The position numbers were made by a program, and so were the translations under genes. The notes under the pieces were generated by a model. That model did not search any database. It was not told the DNA's origin and was given only the letters and a program-made list of their open reading frames with translations. A stretch of 64,000 bases of DNA, taken from Muriicola sp041358175. Lineage in GTDB: Bacteria; Bacteroidota; Bacteroidia; Flavobacteriales; Flavobacteriaceae. Location of the stretch: NCBI RefSeq assembly GCF_041358175.1, contig NZ_JBGKBE010000001.1, positions 124,001 through 188,000 of the forward strand, given 5' to 3'. The number at the start of each line of letters is the position of its first letter. The first letter of the stretch is position 1. Below, piece after piece: positions 26,972-35,003 of this stretch.

Positions 26972-28639
26972 TTAGCTTTCATTAATTATTTTACCATTCT
27001 TCATAGTGATGATCCGCGTACATTTTTTCATCCAACGGGCATTCTGACTAACCACGACAAGGGCCCAGGGATTAGACCTGTCGGTTAAGAAATCGATAAT
27101 CCGATCTGCCTCGTCCGGGTTAAAATGATCCAGAGGATCTTTTAGAATAAGTAATCTTGGCTTACGCACAATACTCCGGGCAAGCACAATTTTTTTCGAT
27201 ATTACATAGGGAATCTGCTGCCCCTCAGGATAGAGCATAGTCCTGATCCCCATAGGTTGTTCTTTTACAAATTCGGTGAGACCCGCCTTTTCGAGCGCCC
27301 AGTAAACTTCTTCTTCGGTTACTGACAAGTCTCCGAAGGTGATATTTTCCAGGATGCTGCCTTCGAACGGACTTTCCTCTGTAAGGGACTGACCTATATG
27401 GGATCTGTAATAATTCAGGGAGATCGATTTCAAGGAAACATTGTTGACATATATTGCTCCCTGATCGGGCTCTACTATGCCTGCGATGAGTCTTAGCAAG
27501 GTAGATTTCCCCGAACTACTGTGGCCTTTGATCAGGATCGTACATCCCGGTGTGATCATCAGGGATAAATCATCGATAATGGGCTTATTTGTGCCAGGAA
27601 CATTATACCGAAGTTCCTTTAATTCCACATCGAAGGAATCCTTTTCCCCAAACGGGCGCTCTCCGTTTACAGGTTCAAGCTCCTTATCCACAACCTGACC
27701 TAATTTTTCAAGGGAGGTGAGCAGGTCATAAAAAGTTTCCAGACCAAGGATTAGTTTTTCAACACTGTTGATTACCAACAGGATGATGATTTCTGCGGCT
27801 ACAAATTGCCCGATATTCATTTCCTGGTTGAGAACAAGAATCCCACCTATCAGTAGAAGTCCGACCGTGACCAGCACCTTAAATCCGATCATCTGGATAA
27901 ACTGGATCACCAGGATACGGAAATGACCCTCGCGTGCTTCCAGGTATTTCTCCACCAGCGCATCGTTCTTTTCCATGGCGAGGCTGGTTTTGCCAGAGAG
28001 TTTAAAACTGATGATAGATCTTGCAACTTCCTGTAACCAATGGGCCACTTTGTATTTGTTTTCAGACTCTTCCAGACTCGTTTCTAGTCCTTTCTGAGCT
28101 GTGAACTTAAATACAAAGTAGATCAGGAGGAGGAGTAAAAAACCATAGATAATAAAGAAAGGATGATAGAAAGAGAGCAGCATCAATCCAAAAATGATCT
28201 GAAGTAAGGCTGCCGGAAAATCGACCAGTATTTTTGCAAGGCCTTTCTGTACGGTAAGTGTATCAAAGAATCGATTGGCTAATTCCGGCGGATAGAGGTT
28301 CCTGAGTTCACTCAGTTTTATCTTGGGGAATCGGTAGGCGAATTCAAAAGAAGACCTTGTAAAAATCTTTTGCTGTACGTTTTCAATGATCCTGATCTGC
28401 ATCAGCTGTAAAATCCCACCAAAAGCAACCCCCAGGGTCACTAAAATGACGAGTACGATCCAGGAAGTGCTGATTTGGGCACCTTGTATCAGGTTGATAA
28501 TAGCCTGTATCCCCAGGGGAAGCGATAAGTTCACCAGCCCTGCAAAAATAGCGTAATAAAAAATCTGAAAAATGTCCCTTTTATCCAACTTCAAAAGTCC
28601 CAGCAATCGCTGCCAGGCCGTGAGAACGGTCTTTGCCAT
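26972..28639 (-). CDS. ABC exporter (fused membrane and ATP-binding domains) with degenerate ATPase motifs
   Basis: A 555-residue half-transporter: six-helix membrane domain (about 20-300) and nucleotide-binding domain (about 335-555), with no N-terminal peptidase domain. Walker A is intact (GHSSSGKST, 372-380). The other motifs deviate: where LSGGQ is expected the sequence reads IPYVI (476-480), Walker B reads LLILKDP so that the usual Asp-Glu pair is Lys500-Asp501, and the switch His is Gln532 (VVVSQNARW). The domain architecture and neighbours indicate a type-I-like exporter with HlyD and TolC partners, but ATP hydrolysis by a homodimer of this chain is doubtful. Substrate unknown. Confidence 0.9.
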   Translation of the reverse strand: MAKTVLTAWQRLLGLLKLDKRDIFQIFYYAIFAGLVNLSLPLGIQAIINLIQGAQISTSWIVLVILVTLGVAFGGILQLMQIRIIENVQQKIFTRSSFEFAYRFPKIKLSELRNLYPPELANRFFDTLTVQKGLAKILVDFPAALLQIIFGLMLLSFYHPFFIIYGFLLLLLIYFVFKFTAQKGLETSLEESENKYKVAHWLQEVARSIISFKLSGKTSLAMEKNDALVEKYLEAREGHFRILVIQFIQMIGFKVLVTVGLLLIGGILVLNQEMNIGQFVAAEIIILLVINSVEKLILGLETFYDLLTSLEKLGQVVDKELEPVNGERPFGEKDSFDVELKELRYNVPGTNKPIIDDLSLMITPGCTILIKGHSSSGKSTLLRLIAGIVEPDQGAIYVNNVSLKSISLNYYRSHIGQSLTEESPFEGSILENITFGDLSVTEEEVYWALEKAGLTEFVKEQPMGIRTMLYPEGQQIPYVISKKIVLARSIVRKPRLLILKDPLDHFNPDEADRIIDFLTDRSNPWALVVVSQNARWMKKCTRIITMKNGKIINES

Positions 28640-28642
28640 ATA

Positions 28643-29317
28643 TTACTTGTTAAGAGAATTAAAAACCAAATGTGTAAAATAGTGTGTTGGTGTTACCTTT
28701 TTATTGCAATTGGTCAGGGATGGAAAATGTTGTGTTAGAAAATACTGGTGGAGCGATCCTTCCAAAACCGTGCTGGCAAGGCTTGAGGGATATGGATAGT
28801 TGGGATCCACCCCCTGGATCATCTCACTGATCCTAAGAACCATTCTTTTATAAATCTCAAAATAACCTTCCTTGTTCTCTGTATCAACTTCCTTAGTTAA
28901 GTACGATTTGGAATATTCGTTTATAATAATATCATTAAGAAGCACTTCATTGATATGGGTAAAGGAATCATCGAGCACTACGGGTTTACTTATAACTTCA
29001 ATTGCCTTGCGTAATTTTTCTGAAGGATCGGCGATACTATTGGTTGCAAAAACAAACTGGTACTCCTGCCAGCCCCAATACCAGGAAGTTAGGTAAAGCA
29101 ACAATTTGTGCTTGTTTTCAAAGTATCTATAGATGGAACTCTCATTAGAACCGATGCTGGATCCCAGTTTTTTGAAGGTAAAAGAATCGAAACCTATTTC
29201 ATGGATCATAAGAATACTGTGCTCCACAATACGCTTGCCCAAATCAGACGATTCGGGGTCTTTAACGTATGTTTTGCGGTTCACTTCTATCTTGATGGTC
29301 TGCAACAAACGTTTCAT
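28643..29317 (-). CDS. TetR/AcrR family transcriptional regulator
   Basis: A 224-residue regulator. The N-terminal helix-turn-helix is about residues 28-72 (FTFKKLGSSIGSNESSIYRY), followed by a helical ligand domain. It is the first gene of the export operon, 3 bp before the ABC gene, and therefore very likely regulates its own operon. The upstream region holds an 11-bp perfect inverted repeat spanning both divergent promoters, a good operator candidate. The inducing molecule cannot be predicted. Confidence 0.88.
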   Translation of the reverse strand: MKRLLQTIKIEVNRKTYVKDPESSDLGKRIVEHSILMIHEIGFDSFTFKKLGSSIGSNESSIYRYFENKHKLLLYLTSWYWGWQEYQFVFATNSIADPSEKLRKAIEVISKPVVLDDSFTHINEVLLNDIIINEYSKSYLTKEVDTENKEGYFEIYKRMVLRISEMIQGVDPNYPYPSSLASTVLEGSLHQYFLTQHFPSLTNCNKKVTPTHYFTHLVFNSLNK

Positions 29318-29337
29318 AAAACTTCATTTAACGAGAG

Positions 29338-29345
29338 CAAATTTA
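29338..29345 (-). promoter_or_regulatory. -7 promoter element of the TetR-exporter operon
   Basis: On the minus strand TAAATTTG followed by C matches the Bacteroidota -7 consensus, 20 bp upstream of the TetR ATG. The left arm of the inverted repeat begins 2 bp from it. Confidence 0.55.
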
Positions 29346-29347
29346 AT

Positions 29348-29400
29348 AGTAATACTATCATATACTAATAGTTTAACTGTTTTTTAACAATAGTATTACT
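29348..29400. promoter_or_regulatory. Candidate TetR operator: 11-bp inverted repeat
   Basis: AGTAATACTAT (29348-29358) is repeated as its exact reverse complement ATAGTATTACT (29390-29400), centre to centre 42 bp, that is four helical turns. A partial third half-site (ATAGT, 29368-29372) lies between. The left arm lies inside the TetR promoter and the right arm touches the -33 element of the divergent gene, so a bound repressor could control both directions. Confidence 0.55.
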
Positions 29401-29430
29401 TGACAAATAAGCTAATCTTCTTTATTTTTG
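29400..29430 (+). promoter_or_regulatory. Bacteroidota-type promoter of the small secreted protein
   Basis: TTG (29400-29402) and TATTTTTG (29423-29430) are spaced by 20 bp. The apparent TTG start codon of the longer frame is this -33 element, which supports the ATG at 29454 as the real start. Confidence 0.65.
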
Positions 29431-29453
29431 AGGGAACAACAAAACTAATAACC

Positions 29454-29813
29454 ATGAGACGACTATTATTTATAGTGTTATGCTTCCTAGGGGGAGGTCT
29501 AGCGCTACAAGCACAGCAAACACAACAAACTTCTATTGAAAAAGGAACTGTATTTACTATCAATGAGCCCGTCGCAGATCAATATCGATACGTGCTTTTT
29601 CCCAGAAAAAACTTTATCATTAAAAGGGGAGGAATTGCCAACCTTAAATCCGTTTACGGAAAAGAAGTTGAAGTGGTAGATTACGCCTATACAGATGAAG
29701 GAGATACCAGGGTGACCCTTAAAAGGACGGATGGGAGAAAATTCTTCAGAAATTTCAAAACCGTCGATGCGTATTTAGAAGATGCTCTAACGGCTGGGGA
29801 GTTAACAAAATAA
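29454..29813 (+). CDS. Small secreted protein of unknown function
   Basis: A 119-residue protein with a clear signal peptide (about 1-20, MRRLLFIVLCFLGGGLALQA) and a basic, beta-rich mature part containing YRYVLFPRKNFIIKRGG and KRTDGRKFFRNF. I do not recognise the family. It is divergent from the TetR-exporter operon and its promoter touches the shared inverted repeat, so it may belong to the same regulon. A stable hairpin follows as terminator. The longer frame from 29400 would start inside the promoter and is rejected. Confidence 0.75.
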   Translation: MRRLLFIVLCFLGGGLALQAQQTQQTSIEKGTVFTINEPVADQYRYVLFPRKNFIIKRGGIANLKSVYGKEVEVVDYAYTDEGDTRVTLKRTDGRKFFRNFKTVDAYLEDALTAGELTK

Positions 29814-29829
29814 GTGTTTGTTCTCTGAT

Positions 29830-29874
29830 ACCGGTTCTGCCATCCTTTTACTATAGAGGGAATGGCAGGCCGGT
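29830..29874 (+). terminator. Probable terminator of the small secreted protein gene
   Basis: ACCGG and CTGCCAT (29830-29843) pair with ATGGCAG and CCGGT (29862-29874) to form a long stem with small internal mismatches, followed by a T-rich stretch. Confidence 0.6.
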
Positions 29875-29982
29875 TCTTTATATACTTCATAATTCAGGTA
29901 ACTATAAGAATGCACTATATCAATGATCTTCGTGTAATACTTTTAAATTTTCCCTTTATCTTTAAGAATAAAGTATTTCACT

Positions 29983-30546
29983 ATGACCAAAGTACGATGT
30001 GGATGGTGCCTGGGTAGCGAACGCTACATCAAATACCATGATGAGGAATGGGGTGTGCCTGTAAAAGATGATGCCAAATTATTCGAGTTCCTGATTTTGG
30101 AGACTTTTCAGGCGGGACTCAGCTGGATCACAGTACTGAATAAAAGAGAGAACTTCCGAAAGGCCTTCGATGATTTTGACTACCATAAAATTGCGAATTA
30201 CAATCAGCAAAAAATAGACTCCCTACTCCAGGATGCGGGTATCATCCGTAATAAACTAAAAATCCACGCCACCGTTAGCAATGCCAGAGCCTTTCTCAAT
30301 ACGCAAAAGGAGTTTGGTTCGTTCAGCAAATATATCTGGGGATTTGTCAATCATTCCCCTTTAAAAAATAGCTATGATGATCAATCACAAATTCCGGCAA
30401 AGACCTCCCTCTCAGATACCATTAGTGCAGATATGAAGGCCAGAGGATATAAATTTGTTGGGAGTACCGTGATATACGCCCATATGCAGGCTACAGGCAT
30501 GGTTAATGATCACATTAGCAGTTGTTTCCGATATGATGAAATATAG
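29983..30546 (+). CDS. tag: DNA-3-methyladenine glycosylase I
   Basis: Removes 3-methyladenine from alkylated DNA in base-excision repair. The 187-residue protein matches E. coli Tag closely, with RCGWC and YHDEEWG near the N-terminus. The four zinc ligands of the family appear as C6, H19, H177 and C181. Length is typical. Its 3' end overlaps the start of the next gene, so the two are probably co-transcribed. Confidence 0.95.
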   Translation: MTKVRCGWCLGSERYIKYHDEEWGVPVKDDAKLFEFLILETFQAGLSWITVLNKRENFRKAFDDFDYHKIANYNQQKIDSLLQDAGIIRNKLKIHATVSNARAFLNTQKEFGSFSKYIWGFVNHSPLKNSYDDQSQIPAKTSLSDTISADMKARGYKFVGSTVIYAHMQATGMVNDHISSCFRYDEI

Positions 30547-31120
30547 TATTCTATTACTGGCCCTATCTTTTCTATGTTTTTCCCCAGCTTTTGCCCAGGC
30601 AAAGTACGAAAGGGAATTCAGGATCAGGAAATCCCAATTTCCGCAAAATGCCCTGGAACAAATAGAGGATCAGATTAAAGATTCCCGCCGACTCCGATTC
30701 TACAAGGAGATAGATAGCGCAACCATAAGCTTTGAAGCTAAATTTAAAAAAGACCGACTGCATTACAGTATTGAATTTAATTCGGAAGGCGAGTTGGAAG
30801 ACATTGAAGTACTGATTAAAGAAGTAGATATCCCGACAGACGTATTCTCATCAGTTTCAGATTATCTCAAGGGGAACTGTATAAATTTTAAAATCCGGAG
30901 ACTGCAACAACAATACCCAGTAACAGAAAAGCAAAAAATGGAAAAAGTGATCAAGGATGCCTTCCAGAATCTTATCCTCCCCTATATCAACTATGAAATG
31001 GTTGTTTTCTGTAAGACTGATGCGGGTCGTGAAGAATACGAATACCTCTTTAATTCTGACGGCGCCTTTATCTCCCGACGAAAGTCGCTACCTCCAAATT
31101 ATGACCACATCCTGTATTAG
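30533..31120 (+). CDS. Secreted protein, possibly PepSY-like
   Basis: A 195-residue protein with a signal peptide (MMKYSILLLALSFLCFSPAFAQ). The mature part has two similar alpha/beta stretches and resembles PepSY-like proteins (for example FKKDRLHYSIEFNSEGELED), but I cannot assign it firmly. The start ATGATG at 30533/30536 lies inside the end of tag, and its 3' end overlaps the DUF2490 gene by 20 bp; the three form a compact unit. The track-length start at 30506 would run through tag and lacks a signal peptide. Confidence 0.7.
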   Translation: MMKYSILLLALSFLCFSPAFAQAKYEREFRIRKSQFPQNALEQIEDQIKDSRRLRFYKEIDSATISFEAKFKKDRLHYSIEFNSEGELEDIEVLIKEVDIPTDVFSSVSDYLKGNCINFKIRRLQQQYPVTEKQKMEKVIKDAFQNLILPYINYEMVVFCKTDAGREEYEYLFNSDGAFISRRKSLPPNYDHILY

Positions 31121-31790
31121 AATTCTTTTTATTCTTGTTTTTATACTGAGTGCTGAGTCGGTTTCGTCTCAGGAATCCTTTCTTTCCTATCTTCAGCCAC
31201 AGCTTGCGCTCAATTATAATGTCACCACCTCCTATTCTCAGAATTTCACCTTAAGTAGCAGGAATTTCATCTATCGGGAGGATAAATTTAGGCTGGAGGG
31301 AAGAAACTTTGATATTTCACATTTCTCCAATTTTAAGACGGGGGTGAATACAAGTTTTGGAGCTGGGCTCATGTACCGGTTTCGCAAACTTTTTGATAAT
31401 ACCCGGACCAATGAATTAAGACTAACCCAGCAACTAAATACAACTACGCGTCCTATGGTAGTGAGATACGGACACCGCTGGCGTACAGAGCAACGTTTTT
31501 TTCCGGATGTCACAGTACATCGTTTCAGGTATAGGTTTACTCTTGATTTTCCTCTGGAAGGTGAAAAAGTGGATATTAATGAAGCCTACCTCATTCTGAA
31601 TACCGAAGCCCTCCTCAGTGTAGCAAGTGGTAGGGGCGCACAATACGACCAGCGTTTTACAGCTGCTTTGGGCTGGTTACTGGAAGACACAGTGCAGCTT
31701 CAGGCCGGACTTGAATACAGGCTTGAGAACTACACAAGAAATACCCAACCGGTATTGTTTTTAAATTCTTCCCTTATTTTCTCTCTTTAA
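31101..31790 (+). CDS. DUF2490 outer-membrane beta-barrel-like protein
   Basis: A 229-residue protein with signal peptide (MTTSCIRILFILVFILSAES) followed by alternating amphipathic strands rich in aromatic and Arg residues (RYGHRWRTEQRFFPDVTVHR, RFRYRFTLDF), ending in LFLNSSLIFSL with a terminal hydrophobic residue. This fits DUF2490, predicted small outer-membrane barrels with no established function. The frame extends upstream to 30957, but the ATG at 31101 gives the signal peptide. It overlaps the converging aat gene by 30 bp at the 3' ends. Confidence 0.8.
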   Translation: MTTSCIRILFILVFILSAESVSSQESFLSYLQPQLALNYNVTTSYSQNFTLSSRNFIYREDKFRLEGRNFDISHFSNFKTGVNTSFGAGLMYRFRKLFDNTRTNELRLTQQLNTTTRPMVVRYGHRWRTEQRFFPDVTVHRFRYRFTLDFPLEGEKVDINEAYLILNTEALLSVASGRGAQYDQRFTAALGWLLEDTVQLQAGLEYRLENYTRNTQPVLFLNSSLIFSL

Positions 31791-32435
31791 AATGGAGAGG
31801 TAATCCGCTCTGGGCATCAATTCTGCCCCCAGGCTTTCAAGATGAGGGGTGTGCAACTGGCAATCTATCAAAGAGTAGTTTTCTTTTTCCATCTCCCTGC
31901 ACATATGGATAAGGGCAACTTTTGAGGCATTATTTTCTTTACTGAACATGCTTTCACCACAAAAGACATGACCAAGGTCTAATCCGTACAAACCCCCTAC
32001 AAGTTTTTCTCCCTGCCAGACTTCATAGGAATGGGCAATGCCTTGTTTAAACAATTGAACATAGGCATCGATCATTTTTTGTGTTATCCACGTTCCCTGC
32101 TGCCCTGGTCTCGGAGCATTGGAACACTCTTGTATTACCTTTTCAAACGCCTTGTCTTTTGTAATTTTGAAATGGCCCCTGTTTAAAGTATTTCGCATGC
32201 TTTTGGAGATCCTGACCTTTGAAGGGAATAAGACCATCCTCGGATCGGGGCACCACCAAAGGATAAGGGAATCCTCATTGAACCAGGGAAAAATCCCGTT
32301 TCTGTATGCCAGGATAAGCCGTTCAGGCATAAGATCCCCGCCAACGGCCAACAATCCTTCCGGGTTAGCCATCTCAACAGGAGGAAAGATCAGCCTGTCG
32401 TCAAGAAATGTAATCGGCCTGTTCTTATTCTTCAA
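31761..32435 (-). CDS. aat: Leucyl/phenylalanyl-tRNA-protein transferase
   Basis: Adds Leu or Phe to proteins with N-terminal Arg or Lys, marking them for ClpAP degradation (N-degron pathway). The 224-residue protein shows the family segments GLLAVGGDLMPERLILAYRN, GIFPWF, WWCPDPRMVL and FCGESMFS. Length is normal. It is the last of three minus-strand genes with DUF3127 and a flavin reductase; the 46-bp space before it leaves room for a separate promoter. Confidence 0.95.
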   Translation of the reverse strand: MKNKNRPITFLDDRLIFPPVEMANPEGLLAVGGDLMPERLILAYRNGIFPWFNEDSLILWWCPDPRMVLFPSKVRISKSMRNTLNRGHFKITKDKAFEKVIQECSNAPRPGQQGTWITQKMIDAYVQLFKQGIAHSYEVWQGEKLVGGLYGLDLGHVFCGESMFSKENNASKVALIHMCREMEKENYSLIDCQLHTPHLESLGAELMPRADYLSILKRENKGRI

Positions 32436-32481
32436 CGATACTCAGGGTATAAAAAATTACCGGGTAGAATTGCACTCTTAT

Positions 32482-32859
32482 TTAAAAGGGCAGATCGTCG
32501 TGGTCTTCTTCATTAAGCTCATTTGCAGGCTCAAAGGCATCCATTGGTGGAACAGGAGGAATTTCCTGTGAATCGGATTCAGCACTTACTTTTTCAATTC
32601 GCCATCCCTGGATGGAGTTAAAATATTTGGTTTCCCCTTGTGGATTTACCCATTCTCTTCCCCTCAGGTTAATGCTCACCTTTACCAGGTCTCCTTCTTT
32701 AAAAGCGTTTAATAAATCGGTTTTATCCTGTACAAACTCTATCATAAGGTGTTGTGGATATTGCTCTTCAGTTGTTACTACCAATTCCCTTTTCCTGAAA
32801 CCATTAGACCCGTAGGTTTTGGTTTCATCAATCATTTTTACCTTTCCTTGTATTTCCAT
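32482..32859 (-). CDS. DUF3127 protein, SSB-like OB fold with SSB-type C-terminal tail
   Basis: A 125-residue protein. Residues about 1-92 look like an OB-fold domain (EIQGKVKMIDETKTYG, VSINLRGREWVNPQGETKYF) and match DUF3127, a Bacteroidota family. A Pro-rich linker follows and the protein ends EEDHDDLPF, the same acidic DDLPF tail used by single-stranded DNA-binding protein to recruit repair and replication partners; the ssb gene in this window ends DDDLPF. A single-strand DNA-binding role is inferred from these two features. It lies 2 bp after the flavin reductase gene. Confidence 0.82.
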   Translation of the reverse strand: MEIQGKVKMIDETKTYGSNGFRKRELVVTTEEQYPQHLMIEFVQDKTDLLNAFKEGDLVKVSINLRGREWVNPQGETKYFNSIQGWRIEKVSAESDSQEIPPVPPMDAFEPANELNEEDHDDLPF

Positions 32860-32861
32860 AA

Positions 32862-33746
32862 CTATTGTGTTAACATGAGTACCTTCCAGGCGGAAGACAC
32901 TTCATTCTTCATTAAAAATTCCTTTGCTTTTTTGTGGATGAGTTCACCCTTATTTTGTTTTATTAAATCCCTGATCTGAGGATTCTCCTCTATAAATTCT
33001 TCTATCTCCTGTTCTGAAGGCATCGCTTCCACATTTCCCAGCATACCAAGGTCATTCCCACTTAGAACATTACTATTCCTGATGTGATCGGGGAGTTTGT
33101 CAATCCCCATTCCCTTGGAGCGAATGGGTTTTGGGACTTCAAACATACCCATATTTGCGCGGGTATACCAGTTCCCCCCCATTCGGGCAACCTGATCGAT
33201 CTTATGCTGGTCGATTCCCCCATCTGTATCGAGGATATTTTTTTTAATATGGAATCTTACAACCTCGGCAAAAATGAGGTTGCCTGCACCACCTCCCTCT
33301 CCAAGAGGTTCAACTTTTATCACCCGACATTCAAACTGCACAGGAGATTCCCCAACCCTGAAAGGTTTCACTTCCTCAGAGGATACCATGGTTAGTCCGG
33401 CTTTGACAAACTCATTCTCCCCTTCTTCGTATTCAGTACTGGCCAGGGACATTTGCTGTACCATGTTGAAATCCACTACATTAATAACAACCTCCTTTGT
33501 TTTCAACACATTTTCCAGCGTGTGTTTAGTGGTATTGTCACGTACCCTTCTGGCCGGGGAAAATATGAGTACGGGCGGATTAGCACTAAAGACATTAAAA
33601 AAACTAAAGGGCGATAAATTTGGCCTCCCTTCCTCGTCTACGGTACTGGCAAACGCAATAGGTCTGGGCCCTACAGCACCTAATAAATAGCTGTGTAGTT
33701 CAGGCACAGGAAGTTTTGAAGGGCTCAGGCTTACCATTTCCGACAT
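32862..33746 (-). CDS. Flavin reductase family protein
   Basis: A flavin (FMN)-binding split-barrel protein of about 294 residues. The core motif LLGAVGPRPIAFASTVDEEG, LSPFSFFNVFSANPPVLIFS and later RVSEF-like strand are typical of the flavin reductase/DIM6-NTAB family. A C-terminal extension (about 210-294) is rich in Asn and charged residues and typical of the longer Bacteroidota form. Three in-frame ATGs lie at 33776, 33746 and 33737; I take 33746 (MSEMVSLSPSKLP). Substrates and partner oxygenase are unknown. Confidence 0.85.
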   Translation of the reverse strand: MSEMVSLSPSKLPVPELHSYLLGAVGPRPIAFASTVDEEGRPNLSPFSFFNVFSANPPVLIFSPARRVRDNTTKHTLENVLKTKEVVINVVDFNMVQQMSLASTEYEEGENEFVKAGLTMVSSEEVKPFRVGESPVQFECRVIKVEPLGEGGGAGNLIFAEVVRFHIKKNILDTDGGIDQHKIDQVARMGGNWYTRANMGMFEVPKPIRSKGMGIDKLPDHIRNSNVLSGNDLGMLGNVEAMPSEQEIEEFIEENPQIRDLIKQNKGELIHKKAKEFLMKNEVSSAWKVLMLTQ

Positions 33747-33852
33747 AGATGGCAAAGGTACATAAATTGTAGGCAATTTTTATGCGAGACAGGCTTCTCT
33801 GATACAACATTTGACATCAAATTAAGTTATCTTTAATGCACGTTTCTAAAGG

Positions 33853-35001
33853 ATGGCATTTAATCCAAAAAACAAATTCTCCAATTTCTTTCTGCTGATA
33901 GCATCATTTGTTATCGTAAGCCTTATTCTGTGGAATACCAATAGTTTTTTTAAGAAATTCAAGGAGGAAGAACGTTATAAAATGGAGATCTGGGCCACCG
34001 CACAATCAGAATTACTTCAATCTTCGGAGGATCGTGATCTGGGTAATCTGCACGTTAAAATATTTCAGAATAATACGTCAACTCCAATGATCCTTGTCAA
34101 CAGGGATGGCTCTGTTAAAACCAATAATATGCCCGTGGAAATGGAGTCTGATTCTTTGGAACTTCAGCAGAAAATCGCAAAGTTTAAAAGCGAAAATAAC
34201 CCTATTGCCATTACATACGACGGAGAGACCCTGGCTACCTTGTATTACGGCAATTCGGAAGTGCTCAACAAATTAAAGTACTATCCTATTGCGCTCCTTT
34301 TGATTATCCTGCTTTTTGGAGCGGTAATCTTCTTTTTCTTTAAAACCAACAAAGCCTCAGAACAGAATAAATTATGGGCCGGGATGGCCAAAGAAACGGC
34401 ACACCAGATCAGTACCCCCCTGACTTCCCTCCTGGGCTGGAACGAGCTCCTTAAGAACGAGGACCTTAATAATGCAATAACCGAAGAAATTGAGAAAGAT
34501 ATTGATCGTCTACAAACCATAACGGAAAGGTTTTCCAATATTGGATCACTCCCCAAGTTAGAACTTCTCGATATTGTGGAGGAAACAAAAAAGGCTTTTG
34601 AATATCTGCAAATGAGAAGTTCGCGCCTCATTCGGTATTCATTTAACTCAAGGGTTGAATCCCTGCCTATTATGCTTAACAGTGCCCTATATAACTGGAC
34701 TATAGAAAATCTGGTAAAAAATGGTATTGACGCCATGAAGGGCAAGGGTTCCATTTCACTTGAAATCATCCCGGATGGCAAATACGTAAATATTCTGATC
34801 TCAGATACTGGACAGGGAATCCCAAAAAGTAGTTTTCAGACCATTTTTGAGCCTGGTGTAACTTCCAAAAAAAGGGGATGGGGCCTCGGACTCTCTCTGG
34901 TAAAACGTATTGTTGAAGAATACCACAAAGGAAAAATAAAGGTACTTACCTCAAGCAAGCAGGGAACTGTTATGCAAATATCTTTACTGATAAATTCATA
35001 G
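33853..35001 (+). CDS. Sensor histidine kinase, orphan
   Basis: A 382-residue membrane kinase. Two transmembrane helices (about 12-29 and 145-164) flank a periplasmic sensor domain of about 110 residues; no HAMP or PAS is evident. The phosphoacceptor is H184 in AKETAHQISTPLTSLLGW, and the ATPase domain has the N box (ENLVKNGIDAM), G1 (ISDTGQGIP) and G2 (GWGLGLSLVKRIV). No response regulator is adjacent. The next gene, a zinc-ribbon membrane protein, begins 2 bp later and may be a functional partner. Confidence 0.93.
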   Translation: MAFNPKNKFSNFFLLIASFVIVSLILWNTNSFFKKFKEEERYKMEIWATAQSELLQSSEDRDLGNLHVKIFQNNTSTPMILVNRDGSVKTNNMPVEMESDSLELQQKIAKFKSENNPIAITYDGETLATLYYGNSEVLNKLKYYPIALLLIILLFGAVIFFFFKTNKASEQNKLWAGMAKETAHQISTPLTSLLGWNELLKNEDLNNAITEEIEKDIDRLQTITERFSNIGSLPKLELLDIVEETKKAFEYLQMRSSRLIRYSFNSRVESLPIMLNSALYNWTIENLVKNGIDAMKGKGSISLEIIPDGKYVNILISDTGQGIPKSSFQTIFEPGVTSKKRGWGLGLSLVKRIVEEYHKGKIKVLTSSKQGTVMQISLLINS

Positions 35002-35003
35002 TT

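Noticed and set aside
34281..34781. 166-codon minus-strand ORF inside the histidine kinase
   Set aside because: Antisense to conserved kinase motifs and low-complexity Ser/Arg-rich; a shadow frame.
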